This document shows positions 10,359 to 22,201 of a stretch of DNA of 64,000 nucleotides, piece after piece. A program made the translations under genes and the position numbers. The first letter of the stretch is position 1. Each line of letters starts with the position of its first letter. Source of the stretch: Pristionchus mayeri (lineage: Eukaryota > Nematoda > Chromadorea > Rhabditida > Neodiplogasteridae); assembly GCA_036245805.1 (NCBI GenBank), contig BTRK01000006.1, forward strand, positions 5,063,613 through 5,127,612, written 5' to 3'. The notes below the pieces were generated by a model that saw nothing but the letters and a program-made list of their open reading frames with translations, did not search any database and was not told the origin of the DNA.

Positions 10359-12126
10359 TAATACGCACGAGCAAGGGAAGGCATCAAATTCCGCAACATC
10401 ATGGCTTTATCTCCCTTTCATGTTGCTGAACCTCGATTAAACATCAATGCACTTTAGACCTTTGTTCTTTGCATAGCCAGAGAACGAATGTGACATATTT
10501 ATCACAAGGAATAATGAGTAGCACGTCAACTGCACGTTGACTGAGAAATGTCAAAGATCCACAAGAGTGTGCTTCACTTTAATCGCTGCCTGAGGCATCA
10601 AAGTGCTTTCTATTGGAAACTAATTGGATCACGAGATTCAGAAATGATATAAAACAATCTCAACATTGCCAACTGATAATTCCATAGAAGTCTTGTGTTG
10701 CTTCACAGTCTCAGTCGATCGACTAGAGAGTGTGGGAAATGAAGAGACAACGATACGAATTACGAAATTGTATTGTGCCAGATTTTACCTCTTCCCGATG
10801 AAATTGTTGATTATCTCCTATGAATGGATTCCAATATTAAATAAAATCGGAGATAAACGAAAGGATGTAACGGAAAGTAGAAAAATTTTATTTGATGGTA
10901 TTTTTTTCGACGATGGAGAATGTTTTGTAATGGACCTGTCTTGAGTGGGCGTCAAGAGAGAGAAAGAGGAATTGGCCATAATCTTTATTTTTTTTCAAGA
11001 CTATATTTAGTTTTTTTTTGTACTCAAACATCGCATGCGAATCACTGCACCCCTTTTGCACGGATGAAAAGGCGGATGTGAAACATATTGAGGCCAGCAA
11101 CGAGACTTTGATGTCATCGGCGCTTTCAGATTTGAATCGTTTAATATATCTTTATTATGTTTAATATATTCTCCATTCTAGCGCTCGTGATGGGCGGTCG
11201 TCCCTGACCCCGCTCTTTTCCGACCTAGTTTGGGGAATCCTCTCCCATCAGCTTGGGCAACCCGGAGGGTATCGCCTACTTGGTACACTTCAAGAAGAGG
11301 AGCACGGACGGATTCCCATCGTCTCGAGTGATCTAACGTCAAGTAAAGCCCCGCTGAAATCTGCGATGTGAGTTCCGCAAGTCAGCTGTTCGGCGGCAGG
11401 ATGATCTACTGCAATGCTCAACGGAGATCCGCCACGATCGTCCCTACAGTTGACCAGAGAAGCCAAAGAAGATCCCATCCCTTGAATTAACGACGCTCAG
11501 AGACCGAAGATCCCAATCCCCTCCACATCGTAGTCACCCTCCTGCAGGACCATTATGCCTGACGTCAGGATAAATATGATATTATATATCGCCCTTTATT
11601 TTCTTGAATAAGTAGCGATAATCCTGTAAACCACACGTTCAAGCCATTTCATAAAATTACCTATTTTTATGGAAGAAGCATAACTTGCAGTTTCTATTCT
11701 TCGAAGCAATAAATGTTACTTCGCTCGCCGGTTAATTTCACGTTGTGATCCCGATTGCATTTTCAGCATGCAACATGCTGTAGCCGATTCTTCGGACAAC
11801 CGCCTCCACCCTACCTTCTAAGCACCTTTCCGACCGTGTGTATTTCTAGTATCACTCCTTTTCTACGAAAAAAAAGCCTCGGGCGGGGCTAATTTTTATG
11901 TGCAGGGAAATGTCTACACATCATTGGCAATTGTATTTCAGATTGTCTCGCTAATCCTCTGATTGAAACGCCTTTCAACCGGGCGCGCATTTGCCTTTTC
12001 TCCTCCTTTAAATACTTTATTGTGTTTAAACACTACAACACTTGCTGAAATGCAAATAATTATGCCGACAATTGCATGTCAAACGTGAAATAATGATGAG
12101 AGTTTACATTATTATTTTTATTTCAG
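10359..12126. other. Stretch without a recognisable gene
   Basis: It contains a decayed family A hairpin around 10690-10760 (GTCTCAGTCGATCGACTAGAG) and a GC-richer segment at 11160-11560 with short frames only. The N-terminal exon(s) of the MATH domain of the downstream gene would be expected here, but I could not identify them. Confidence 0.4.
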
Positions 12127-15100
12127 TTCTCTCTTAATTCTCGCCCCTTCCTCCCCTTCTCCTCAACTTCCAATGAGTGGGAAGATGATATTATTCCTTG
12201 GCAGGACCTGAAGAACCCTGAAAATGTGAGTCATGCAACTGCATGCTACTAGGTCGGATGAGAATTACGACTTCATGCCGCCCTTGGTGCCGTCTAGAAT
12301 ATTTCAGAGGCGGCATGCCATCCTAGTTCTCATCCGACATAGTGTCAGTTGTATTACTTGTGACATAATTCTACAAAATTTTTGAATGAACAATTCACTT
12401 TTGCTAGAAAATGTGTCAATAATTGAAAATATTCGTATGTCCTTTGACGAGTTGAGCACATATTCTTTTGCTGATCAGATCAAGCGATCTTGCTTTAAGC
12501 ACCTTGTGGCACCATCTCAACACGGTTTTCTCGTTGTTCAACTGATTTATCATAACATTCCTTCACATATATATCCTGCATCACAGACATAACATCCATT
12601 GCTATGGATTGGGCAATAGTGCGAATGTAAATGAATCATATCGGAAATGGTGTAGGAATACGAGAGAGGGAGTACGCACCTTCACTCGCACATGCAGGGG
12701 TACAACAATCGATGCAATGTGACGGTGTGTGTCGAGTTCATTCTGGAGAACACCATCGGACTGCGGTAGCTTATTCTTTATGTTTACAATTGTATGAATT
12801 AACAGATATGAAAAAGCACTTTAGCGATGTTCTGGGCAAATGTACCTATTCCGTAACGTTGGGGGCGGACAAAACGTAAACGGACAAAACGTAAACGGAT
12901 CACAGTTCGCTGGGAATTCGACGTAGGATCTTTGGAGTTGTTGTATTGTTACTAGTATGTGCTCCACTACACCACCCTGTTTAGAACTTCTTACCAGTGG
13001 ATCATGAGTTTTACTCATTATCTATGTATACGGGTTCATGGTTCAAAATTGAGAATTTGAGTGAAAAATCATGGTTAGATAAACACCAAATTCCCAAATC
13101 AATCGGTGTTCCAGTACCCCAGTAACTACTGTATCCAACTATCATATGCATGGATTGGTTTGGGAATTTGGTGTTTAGCTAACCATGATTTTTCTCTAAA
13201 ATTCTCAATTTTGGACCATGAATCCTATACATAGATAATGAGTGAAACTCATGATCCGCTGGTAAGAAATTCTAAACAGGGTGGTGTAGTGGAGCACATA
13301 CTATTAACAATGCAACAACTCCCAAGATCCTACGTCGAATTCCCAGCGAACTGTGATCCGTTTACGTTTTGTCCGCCCCCCGTAACGTTCCCTAGAAACA
13401 GTTTGGGCAGCAAAGTTACGTACATATTCTAGAAACCTCATCGCACTACCTAGCGTCTCTTGGCGACTGTAAAATCGAGCAATCGTCTGACTCTCTTCGG
13501 TTTGCTCGATCTCTCACCTGTCAGAGAGACGATATAGCGTGCAAACTGAAGAGAGTCAGACGATTGCTCGTAAAATCGATTGACGTCGCTGCACCTAAAC
13601 CCTTTTTTAGCTTTATCCATTACAGTGTGGAGAAGTTCGTTGATTTCACCACGCCCACTCCCTTGTCGGATGGAGTTCTTATCGTGGAGGGAGGACGGAT
13701 CTTCATAAATAAACAGGTACTGCAATTGGTTCAACGAACATTTGCTAGTTGCGTGTCCAATTGCTTATATTTTTGGTTGTGTTGATCATGCATTTTGAGA
13801 AAACGAGTCTTGCCTTTTTGGGCAATATTTTGGGCAATTCGGGTAGTCTTCCGTTGCACAAAACAGGTTATGAGCTCATGGTCAATTTAGACGATCTGAA
13901 ACCCACACGAACATGGCTCAAAATTTCAATACAATGCAACCCTACAAAATAACCGGCACTACGTTAGATGAGAACTATGACGCCATACCGCATATATCAG
14001 AGGGGGCATGCCGGCATAGTTCTCATTCGACCGAGTGCCAAATATCCCGGTTGACATATGTTTCAACTAGAGGATCGCACTCTTCAAGTCGTGTGCTCTC
14101 TCGCTTGTTGCCTGAGCTTTCCCTGATTTGGCTCCCCGCCAACTACCGATATCTCAGTTCGTAATGGAGATATCAATGTGAAAATTTCGGAGCTTATTAT
14201 CGTGATCTAGGCCGTGTATATGAAAGCTTCGCAAATTGAATGTTCCCTTTGCTCCTCATTTAAGCTGCTGGCCATTCACTCTCCCTTCTTCTCCAATTTC
14301 TTCTTCGGAGACAACTCTTCCATGACCAATGAGCCTATCAAGCTTAAGGATAACACGTACGAGGTATGTAATAGTGTTAGGCCGGATGTGAACTCACGCC
14401 GCCTTTGATGTATGAAAGGCTGCATGACGCCACAGTTCTCATCAAACCTAGTGCGTTTATGATCTAATTGTATGAAATATAATACTTGCTGAATTTTCTA
14501 GAGCATCGTGCAGCTGCTGGAATTAATCTATCCAACTCATGAGCTTATCAGCTATATCGATCCTGAAACATATCCGAAAATGACTCAAAATTACCTGAAA
14601 ATTGAAACCCTAATGGATATGTATTCACTTTTCAAGTGTGTTTTTACAGTCCATTCTCACTATGGCTGAGCAGTTGCTCATTACCTCGGACGCATTTTCC
14701 CTATCTGAGAAACTTCGACTCTCCGATAAATACGAGCTTATCTACCTCCAGGTTCGAGGCAGTAATTATAGTCTCACATACACACTATTTAACAACAATA
14801 TATATTTAAAAAATGGGCGAGAAACTCAATGAGAAAAAAACTGAAACTTGCACAAGATGGGTTTCAGCCATAGTTGATGATTATACAGTAACGAGATATA
14901 CGGTTGAAATAATAAAAATAATTTGACTATCGATTTGAAAATTTTTGAAAAATGGTTGACCCAAGGAACTGGATCTGACCCATGAAACTGGCTTACGGTA
15001 GTGCCTTGGGTACTGTACTATCGATTCGACACGGTACCAGGACTTTTTAAAAATAAAGTTAGTTTGCGATATTAGGGGTTACGGTAGTGGTATACGGTAT

Positions 15101-15712
15101 CTGGTGGTAGTGTACGATCGATTGGGTACGGTACCTAGTCTTGACCTACCATTGACCTACCGATCGATTTTTGACTATGACCCCCTATACGTCGTTCAGC
15201 ACTGCTCCCCTCAAATCTAGGGGAGCAGTGCTGAACGACGTATAGGGGGTTACCTCGCCACCAGTGTTGGGCAACTATGGTTTTAGCACAATGAGGTTAA
15301 GGTTAAACATAAGGCTAAGAAGGAAATACAATTTAGAATAAGACTCGATGCTCATTACAGCATTGCTGCCTGGAGCAGATCGAGACGCACGAGGACACTG
15401 CTGATATTTACGTAAGATACATTTCATCATAATACCATTTTCTGATTGAGCACCGAATTGCTGTTTGCATTTTTGTTCATGCAATCTACCCGTGTGCAAA
15501 ATTCGGGTAATCGTCTCTAATTTCACAATCTAGATTGGCTGAGTGGCGAGAGAGTGTGTGCAATGAAGAGACGATCACACGAATTTCGCATTTTATGATG
15601 ATAGACATCTCGATAACTTGCAATTCAGCATTCCGAGGAGTACGATCAGTTGAGGATGGAAACTCGACTTGCCATCTTGGAACGCGGTTTCGTGGGCGTG
15701 GATGACGAATGA
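12127..15712 (+). CDS. MATH-BTB domain protein, incomplete or damaged
   Basis: Recognisable exons are 12127-12225 (MATH C-terminal half, EWEDDIIPWQDLKNPEN), 13611-13716 (BTB start, PLSDGVLIVEGGRIFINKQ), 14265-14363 (LLAIHSPFFSNFFFGD), 14502 to about 14600 (SIVQLLELIYPTHELIS), 14650-14751 (SILTMAEQLLITSDAF...DKYELIYLQ) and 15629-15712 (HSEEYDQLRMETRLAILERG to TGA). MATH-BTB proteins recruit substrates to CUL3 ubiquitin ligases. Two problems remain. The MATH exon ends in phase 0, but the first BTB exon needs phase 2, so an exon is missing or lost. No GT donor after the LIYP exon restores the frame of exon 14650. Introns hold family A and B MITEs, a foldback and half of a hAT-like element. The copy may be a pseudogene, and the N-terminus was not found. 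Confidence 0.65.
12248..12344. repeat. MITE family B hairpin
   Basis: The palindrome has arms ACTAGGTCGGATGAGAATTA and GTTCTCATCCGACATAGTG, plus a conserved CATGCCGCC / GGCGGCATG pair. It lies in the intron directly after the MATH exon. Confidence 0.85.
12850..13386. mobile_element. Foldback element of about 540 bp
   Basis: The left arm contains GGGGGCGGACAAAACGTAAA and the right arm its complement. Conserved arm blocks include GGAATTCGACGTAGGATC and GTGGAGCACATACTA, then GTTTGGGAATTTGGTGTTTA near the loop. A distant relative in organisation (sharing the CATGAGTTT...TCGT and ATGGTCCAAAATTGAGAA blocks) lies at 60887-61507. The paired 65-residue frames on the two strands are mirror images of the arms, not genes. 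Confidence 0.85.
13478..13571. repeat. MITE family A hairpin
   Basis: The palindrome GAGCAATCGTCTGACTCTCT ... GAGTCAGACGATTGCTC ends 40 nt before the first BTB exon. The direct duplicate is at about 23139-23231. Confidence 0.85.
13955..14039. repeat. MITE family B hairpin
   Basis: The 85-bp palindrome GGCACTACGTTAGATGAGAA ... TTCTCATTCGACCGAGTGCC lies in the intron between the first two BTB exons. A direct copy is at about 23617-23701. Confidence 0.85.
14375..14454. repeat. MITE family B hairpin (diverged)
   Basis: The arms are GTTAGGCCGGATGTGAACTC and GTTCTCATCAAACCTAGTGC. It starts about 11 nt after the GAG|GTATGT donor of BTB exon 14265-14363. A copy lies at 24043-24122. Confidence 0.75.
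14898..15279. mobile_element. Half of a hAT-like hairpin element
   Basis: The sequence matches one arm of the complete element at 62253-63491, from the centre outwards. It has a CCCAAGGAACTGGATCTGAC block, TACCGTAAC-type motifs, and a perfect terminal hairpin (about 15179-15252, ACGTCGTTCAGCACTGCTCC arms). It ends with the terminal repeat complementary to CATAGTTGCCCAACACTGG at 15279. The other half is absent at this position. It lies in the intron before the last BTB exon. Confidence 0.75.
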
Positions 15713-16340
15713 GAAGACGCTGCCATTAAGAGCATTCGACCATATTTTCTCTTATGGAAAAAACCTTGATTGGAGTAATTGATTTGCCCATTCCAGCAAT
15801 CTGAACCGAAGTGTCGGTTCAGTTAAATTAGTTTCGTACAATACAAATAATCCTGCTGCTTACTATTATTGCTAAGTAGTTCGTAATTCGGAAGATTGCA
15901 TCATTTATAATATTTATTCATATCATATTTTTCATATGCTCTAAAATAGACTTTGAGTGATCTGCCTTTTGGTATAAGCCTTGATTGGTGCACTTGTTTG
16001 TCCATAACAGCAACATAAATCGAAGTTTCGTTTGAGAAATACGGAGAACTAGAGTTCGAGAAACGATACCTCACCGCCCGTCCGGTATAGAGAGTGTGGG
16101 GGATGAAGAGACGAAGGCCCGAATTCAGAACACTATTGACGACCGGTGTGCCTTCTCGATGACCCGATGGGAGAAATGTCAAAGATCATCAAGATGAAGC
16201 TTCAGTTTCCATCATGACCCGAATTACGAACTCTATTGCACAAATCTCTCGCTCGCTCATGAACAGCGGAGAACAGTGCGGTTCACGCAGAAAGTCGAAC
16301 GATGCTGGCGAGTGGTGAACGTGCTCGGAGTTCAGACTAG

Positions 16341-16975
16341 GGTTCCCTCAATTGGGCTTTTTGGTCCAGTTGAGCTTCTACTTTCAAGTATATTTCATGT
16401 GTGACATATATTATACGTTATATAGTACATTCATATATAACGTTATATAGTATCGTACATGTCAGCGAATTCAGAACAGCCACCGAGAAATTTTCGATTT
16501 CTGGCTCTCTGCGAAAAGGAAATTTTGAAAGTTGTGGTTGTGTTCATATTTTTTATCATGGTCGATTTGCGGGAATCGACCCGGACATGTCCGGTCAATT
16601 ATGGCTAGAAATCGATTATTCGAAAGCAAACAATTATGGTGCGATTACGGTATTTTGGAAAACTCACCAAGCTCTGTGAGCTTTCCAAAATACCGTAATC
16701 GCACCAAAATGTTTTGTATTTGATTTATCGATTTCTAGCCATAATTTTACCGAGCATGTCCGGGTCGATTCCGGCAAATCGACCATGATAAAAAATATGA
16801 GCACAACCACGACTTTTAAATTTGCGTATTCGCAGAGAGCCAGAAAATTAAAATTTCTCGGTGCCTCTCGAGGGCGTTCTGATTTCGCTGACATGTACGA
16901 TAAATATATACATAAAGCGCACATGAAACATACTTGAAAGTAGTAGCCCAATCGGACCAAAAGCCCTATTGGGGA
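16341..16975. mobile_element. Foldback element of about 635 bp
   Basis: The ends read CCCTCAATTGGGCTTTTTGG and its imperfect complement. The arms share CGATTTCTAGCCATAAT, CTCTCTGCGAA and GGTCGATTTGC-type blocks, with the loop around 16660-16690 (GGTGCGATTACGGTATTTTG / complement). The mirrored copy is at about 20855-21489. Confidence 0.85.
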
Positions 16976-17261
16976 TACAGACAGCGCATTCGTCCGTCGT
17001 ATTTCTAGGGGTAGCTGAGCATGAAATCTCTCCCTTCATTCTGCGCACCGTAGAGTTCGAGAAAAAACAAGCAAACAACTTGGCGCAACTTTTTCCGCAC
17101 CTCATAGCGAATCTACCTAACGAGTATCAAATGTGCTCACTTTCACTCCGTGCCCCCTGAATTCACACCAATCTGCTCAAACAAGGATCTTCCTAGAGAA
17201 ATTGCATCGCATCCAAACCAAATCCTCCCATTAGCGTGATTCAACGGCTTCGAGTCTCGGA
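16976..17261. other. Stretch between elements, small frame of doubtful status
   Basis: A 63-codon frame (16969-17160, mirrored at 20671-20862) contains EFEKKQANNLAQLFPHLI and stays open in both arms. It overlaps a family A end (GTAGAGTTCGAG) at about 17050. I see no domain, and no splice partner can be assigned with confidence. Confidence 0.25.
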
Positions 17262-17355
17262 GCAACGGTCTGACTCTCTTCAGTTTGCCCGCTCTCTCGC
17301 CGGTCAGAGAGACGAGAGAGCGTGCAAACTGAAGAGAGCCAGACGATATCTCGCA
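17262..17355. repeat. MITE family A hairpin
   Basis: The palindrome has arms GAGCAACGGTCTGACTCTCT and GAGAGCCAGACGATATCTC around TCTCTCGCCGG...CGAGAGAG. The mirrored copy lies at about 20475-20569. Confidence 0.85.
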
Positions 17356-17695
17356 CTACTCTAGGTATTCCTCGTCCTTAGAGCGATGATAGACTGAGCA
17401 AAAATAAGAGAGCGCACCATTCAAGACATTAAATGTAATCAAGGAAGCCATGACATTTACGATCCGTGATTTAGAAAAAAATCAAACGATAAAATACAGA
17501 ATTAGAATGAGGATGCCGATGCCCAAAGCAAGTCAGAGAGGACCTAATATATAATATTTCCGTACCAAATCATTTTACGTACCAAATGATTTTACGTACC
17601 ATTTCACAGTGTGCACTCTCCATACCAGCAGTTTTAGCAAGCGCGCACCGTCGTTCACCCCACATAACACTGAGATTACGGAAGACGATACTCAC

Positions 17696-18433
17696 CCTTG
17701 GGCGGACGCAACCCCAGTCCCATGTATCGCTTGGGCTTCCTCTTGAGACATCGCCCCCTCTCCATTTTGATGTCCCTCTTCTTGATGATCCTGAAAGAGG
17801 CGATCTTTGATCTTTGATGTTGATAACAGTCGCGCCCCTTCGTGCGCTCCACCGAACTCTCAGACTACGGTAATCCATAGGCACTACTCACCAGTTGAGG
17901 ACCTGTCGTACGACGATGGAGGAAACGTTGAAGTAGGAGTAGAAGCAGCAGGCGCCAAGTGCGAGAAGAACGAAGTTCAGGGGACTGAAGAGTAGGGGTT
18001 GCTTAGCATGAGTTTTATGACTCCTTATCTGGTCAGTCCCCAATTCTTTCCAATTTTCCATTTCTATTCTTTTCCAAATCATTCTGAAAAGCACCTGCTA
18101 ACTTATGAAATTATTGCTCTTTTCCCCTTTGTACTCTCTCGATCTCACACACTCTCGTCAAAGAGAGAGAGAGAGAGAAAGAGGGATAACTAGAGAAAAA
18201 AATGGAAAGAGTTAGACATTTGTTTCTACTCACACCTCCACATTTTGAAGCGTGACAAACAGAGCGGCTACTTTTTCAAAAGTCAATTTTCCAATTCCTC
18301 GTCGCTAATTTGTAGGTACTTCCTCTCCATTTCACTTCCTTTGTCCACTTTGGGCGGAAGATCAAAGATAAAAAAACCTCCATTTCCAAATGCCTTCTTT
18401 TCTTATATGCATGTGGACATGAACTTTCATAAT
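17696..18433 (-). pseudogene. Single-pass membrane protein fragment (left arm copy)
   Basis: Three minus-strand exon-like blocks join in phase: 18234-18433, 17892-17984 and 17696-17790. The first encodes LTFEKVAALFVTLQNVEV but needs a one-nucleotide shift after YLQISDEELE. The second gives PLNFVLLALGACCFYSYFN, a probable membrane segment, then SSIVVRQVLNW. The third is a very basic stretch, IIKKRDIKMERGRCLKRK, then KRYMGLGLRPPK. The junctions GT|T and TG|G keep phase. The apparent frameshift is shared by both palindrome arms, so the gene was either already broken or is mis-modelled. I do not recognise the family. Neighbouring exons 5' and 3' were not found. Confidence 0.45.
18100..18215. repeat. 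Family A-like GA/CT hairpin
   Basis: CTCTCTCGATCTCACACACT and the AGAGAGAGAGAGAG tract form an imperfect hairpin in the intron of the membrane-protein fragment. It is mirrored at about 19615-19730. Confidence 0.5.
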
Positions 18434-18470
18434 CTGCAATAAAATTCCGTAAAATGGTACCTCGAAAATT

Positions 18471-19360
18471 GGGATTTTCAAAAAAAAACACATAAAATGC
18501 AACTCGGAAAAAATTCAAAATAACATATGGGATAAGTGAGTTCCGGTCGGTTCCACGTGGAAACACTTTTCATTTTCGAAAAGCATGTTACCGTATCAGC
18601 TGATGAGCCTATCTGCCCAGCAGGCGAATCTCCACAGTATTTTCCAGGTAATTTTTCAAAGTTGGAAAAATTAAGTTCGCTCGTTTGTTTGTGTTTCACA
18701 ATTGAATGAAGACCGTGAAACTGAGGGGATGATTAATGAAGAAGCGAAAAGTCGGAAAAAAACAATATAAAAAAATCGTTTACAAAGCAGATCAACACCC
18801 ATTAGAGAAGGTTTCGCAAGAATTGCTCGTGAATCGCGAGTAGCCGGGCTACCGGCACTTTGTTGCCGGGACGTAGCCGCCACAGCCTTTCTGCAGAAGC
18901 TGCGCGGCCGGCCAGAAAGTGGCGGTAGCCCGGCTACTCGCGAAGCTCTTTCACTTATCTTATGTGCGAGAAATAACGCAAAATGAAGAGAGTCAGACAC
19001 AACTCTTGCAGAACGCCGCAACGACTAACGGTGATTTGGAGGAAGAACGACCTCTTCGGGAACAATTTGCAAAAAGTTTGCTCAATCTAGCCATCGTTAT
19101 AGTTGGTAAATACGGGGACGACAACAAATTGAAATTTATGGACCATTTGTCCCAGAACCGGCTTTTAGGAAATTTCCGGTTTTCAAAACGGCATTTTCGT
19201 ATTTCAGCTCCCAGATGAGCTAGAGAGGTTGCGAAGAGCTTAAAATGCCCGGAAAATTATTTCCAGCAACTTTTTGTTCACAACAAAAATGTGGGTTTTC
19301 AAAGAAAAATTTTATTTCCGAAAAACTGATTTCATAGTCAGATAACAATTTTTGCTGAAT
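18471..19360. other. Spacer of the large palindrome
   Basis: This single-copy spacer sits between the inverted arms. It holds a GC-rich hairpin at about 18833-18945 and a partial family A end at about 18960-19005 (AAATGAAGAGAGTCAGAC). A 99-codon plus frame at 18919-19218 and minus frames at 18478-19021 show no family features. Confidence 0.5.
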
Positions 19361-19394
19361 TTTCGTGGTACCATTTTACGGAATTTTATTGCAG

Positions 19395-20135
19395 ATTATG
19401 AAAGTTCATGTCCACATGCATATAAGAAAAGAAGGCATTTGGAAATGGAGGTTTTTTTTTGATCTTTGATCTTCCGCCCAAAGTGGACAAAGGAAGTGAA
19501 ATGGAGAGGAAGTACCTACAAATTAGCGACGAGGAATTGGAAAATTGACTTTTGAAAAAGTAGCCGCTCTGTTTGTCACGCTTCAAAATGTGGAGGTGTG
19601 AGTAGAAACAAATGTCTAACTCTTTCCATTTTTTTCTCTAGTTATCCCTCTTTCTCTCTCTCTCTCTCTTTGACGAGAGTGTGTGAGATCGAGAGAGTAC
19701 AAAGGGGAAAAGAGCAATAATTTCATAAGTTAGCAGGTGCTTTTCAGAATGATTTGGAAAAGAATAGAAATGGAAAATTGGAAAGAATTGGGGACTGACC
19801 AGATAAGGAGTCATAAAACTCATGCTAAGCAACCCCTACTCTTCAGTCCCCTGAACTTCGCTCTTCTCGCACTTGGCGCCTGCTGCTTCTACTCCTACTT
19901 CAACGTTTCCTCCATCGTCGTACGACAGGTCCTCAACTGGTGAGTAGTGCCTATGGATTACCCTAGTCTGAGAGTTCGGTGGAGCGCACGAAGGGGCGCG
20001 ACTGTTATCAACATCAAAGATCAAAGATCGCCTCTTTCAGGATCATCAAGAAGAGGGACATCAAAATGGAGAGGGGGCGATGTCTCAAGAGGAAGCCCAA
20101 GCGATACATGGGACTGGGGTTGCGTCAGCCCAAGG
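19395..20135 (+). pseudogene. Single-pass membrane protein fragment (right arm copy)
   Basis: This is the mirror image of 17696-18433, now on the plus strand. The clear exons are 19847-19939 (PLNFALLALGACCFYSYFN, then SSIVVRQVLNW) and 20041-20135 (basic segment ending GLGLRQPK). The upstream block at 19395-19594 has two more nucleotides in its T-run and GATC region than the left copy, so the two copies differ in frame there. The shared one-nucleotide problem after DEELE is also present. Confidence 0.45.
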
Positions 20136-22117
20136 GTGAGTATCGTCTTCCGTAATCTCAGTGTTATGTGGGGTGAACGACGGTGCGCGCTTGCTAAAAC
20201 TGCTGGTATGGAGAGTGCACACTGTGAAATGGTACGTAAAATCATTTGGTACGTAAAATGATTTGGTACGGAAATATTATATATTAGGTCCTCTCTGACT
20301 TGCTTTGGGCATCGGCATCCTCATTCTAATTCTGTATTTTATCGTTTGATTTTTTTCTAAATCACGGATCTTAAATGTCATGGCTTCCTTGATTACATTT
20401 AATGTCTTGAATGGTGCGCTCTCTTATTTTTGCTCAGTCTATCATCGCTCTAAGGACGAGGAATACCTAGAGTAGTGCGAGATATCGTCTGGCTCTCTTC
20501 AGTTTGCACGCTCTCTCGTCTCTCTGACCGGCGAGAGAGCGGGCAAACTGAAGAGAGTCAGACCGTTGCTCCGAGACTCGAAGCCGTTGAATCACGCTAA
20601 TGGGAGGATTTGGTTTGGATGCGATGCAATTTCTCTAGGAAGATCCTTGTTTGAGCAGATTGGTGTGAATTCAGGGGGCACGGAGTGAAAGTGAGCACAT
20701 TTGATACTCGTTAGGTAGATTCGCTATGAGGTGCGGAAAAAGTTGCGCCAAGTTGTTTGCTTGTTTTTTCTCGAACTCTACGGTGCGCAGAATGAAGGGA
20801 GAGATTTCATGCTCAGCTACCCCTAGAAATACGACGGACGAATGCGCTGTCTGTATCCCCAATAGGGCTTTTGGTCCGATTGGGCTACTACTTTCAAGTA
20901 TGTTTCATGTGCGCTTTATGTATATATTTATCGTACATGTCAGCGAAATCAGAACGCCCTCGAGAGGCACCGAGAAATTTTAATTTTCTGGCTCTCTGCG
21001 AATACGCAAATTTAAAAGTCGTGGTTGTGCTCATATTTTTTATCATGGTCGATTTGCCGGAATCGACCCGGACATGCTCGGTTAATTATGGCTAGAAATC
21101 GATAAATCAAATACAAAACATTTTGGTGCGATTACGGTATTTTGGAAAGCTCACAGAGCTTGGTGAGTTTTCCAAAATACCGTAATCGCACCATAATTGT
21201 TTGCTTTCGAATAATCGATTTCTAGCCATAATTGACCGGACATGTCCGGGTCGATTCCCGCAAATCGACCATGATAAAAAATATGAACACAACCACAACT
21301 TTCAAAATTTCCTTTTCGCAGAGAGCCAGAAATCGAAAATTTCTCGGTGGCCGTTCTGAATTCGCTGACATGTACGATACTATATAACGTTATATATGAA
21401 TGTACTATATAACGTATAATATATGTCACACATGAAATATACTTGAAAGTAGAAGCTCAACTGGACCAAAAAGCCCAATTGAGGGAACCCTAGTCTGAAC
21501 TCCGAGCACGTTCACCACTCGCCAGCATCGTTCGACTTTCTGCGTGAACCGCACTGTTCTCCGCTGTTCATGAGCGAGCGAGAGATTTGTGCAATAGAGT
21601 TCGTAATTCGGGTCATGATGGAAACTGAAGCTTCATCTTGATGATCTTTGACATTTCTCCCATCGGGTCATCGAGAAGGCACACCGGTCGTCAATAGTGT
21701 TCTGAATTCGGGCCTTCGTCTCTTCATCTCCCACACTCTCTATACCGGACGAGCGGTGAGGTATCGTTTCTCGAACTCTAGTTCTCCGTATTTCTCAAAC
21801 GAAACTTCGATTTATGTTGCTGTTATGGACAAACAAGTGCACCAATCAAGGCTTATACCAAAAGGCAGATCACTCAAAGTCTATTTTAGAGCATATGAAA
21901 AATATGATATGAATAAATATTATAAATGATGCAATCTTCCGAATTACGAACTACTTAGCAATAATAGTAAGCAGCAGGATTATTTGTATTGTACGAAACT
22001 AATTTAACTGAACCGACACTTCGGTTCAGATTGCTGGAATGGGCAAATCAATTACTCCAATCAAGGTTTTTTCCATAAGAGAAAATATGGTCGAATGCTC
22101 TTAATGGCAGCGTCTTC

Positions 22118-22201
22118 TCATTCGTCATCCACGCCCACGAAACCGCGTTCCAAGATGGCAAGTCGAGTTTCCATCCTCAACTGATCGTACTCCTCGGAAT
22201 G
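22118..22201 (-). pseudogene. Inverted orphan copy of the last MATH-BTB exon
   Basis: This is the exact mirror of 15629-15712 (HSEEYDQLRMETRLAILERG ... TGA) on the minus strand. The other BTB exons lie on its wrong side and in the opposite orientation, so it cannot be spliced to them. Confidence 0.75.

Noticed and set aside
10666..10944. 92-codon plus frame as a first MATH exon
   Set aside because: It overlaps a decayed family A hairpin and shows no MATH motifs.
18245..18433. C-terminus ending DEELEN as the true end of the membrane-protein gene
   Set aside because: Splice phase, and the following LTFEKVAALFVTLQNVEV joined to PLNF, fit a continuing exon better. The stop is attributed to a frame error or mutation.
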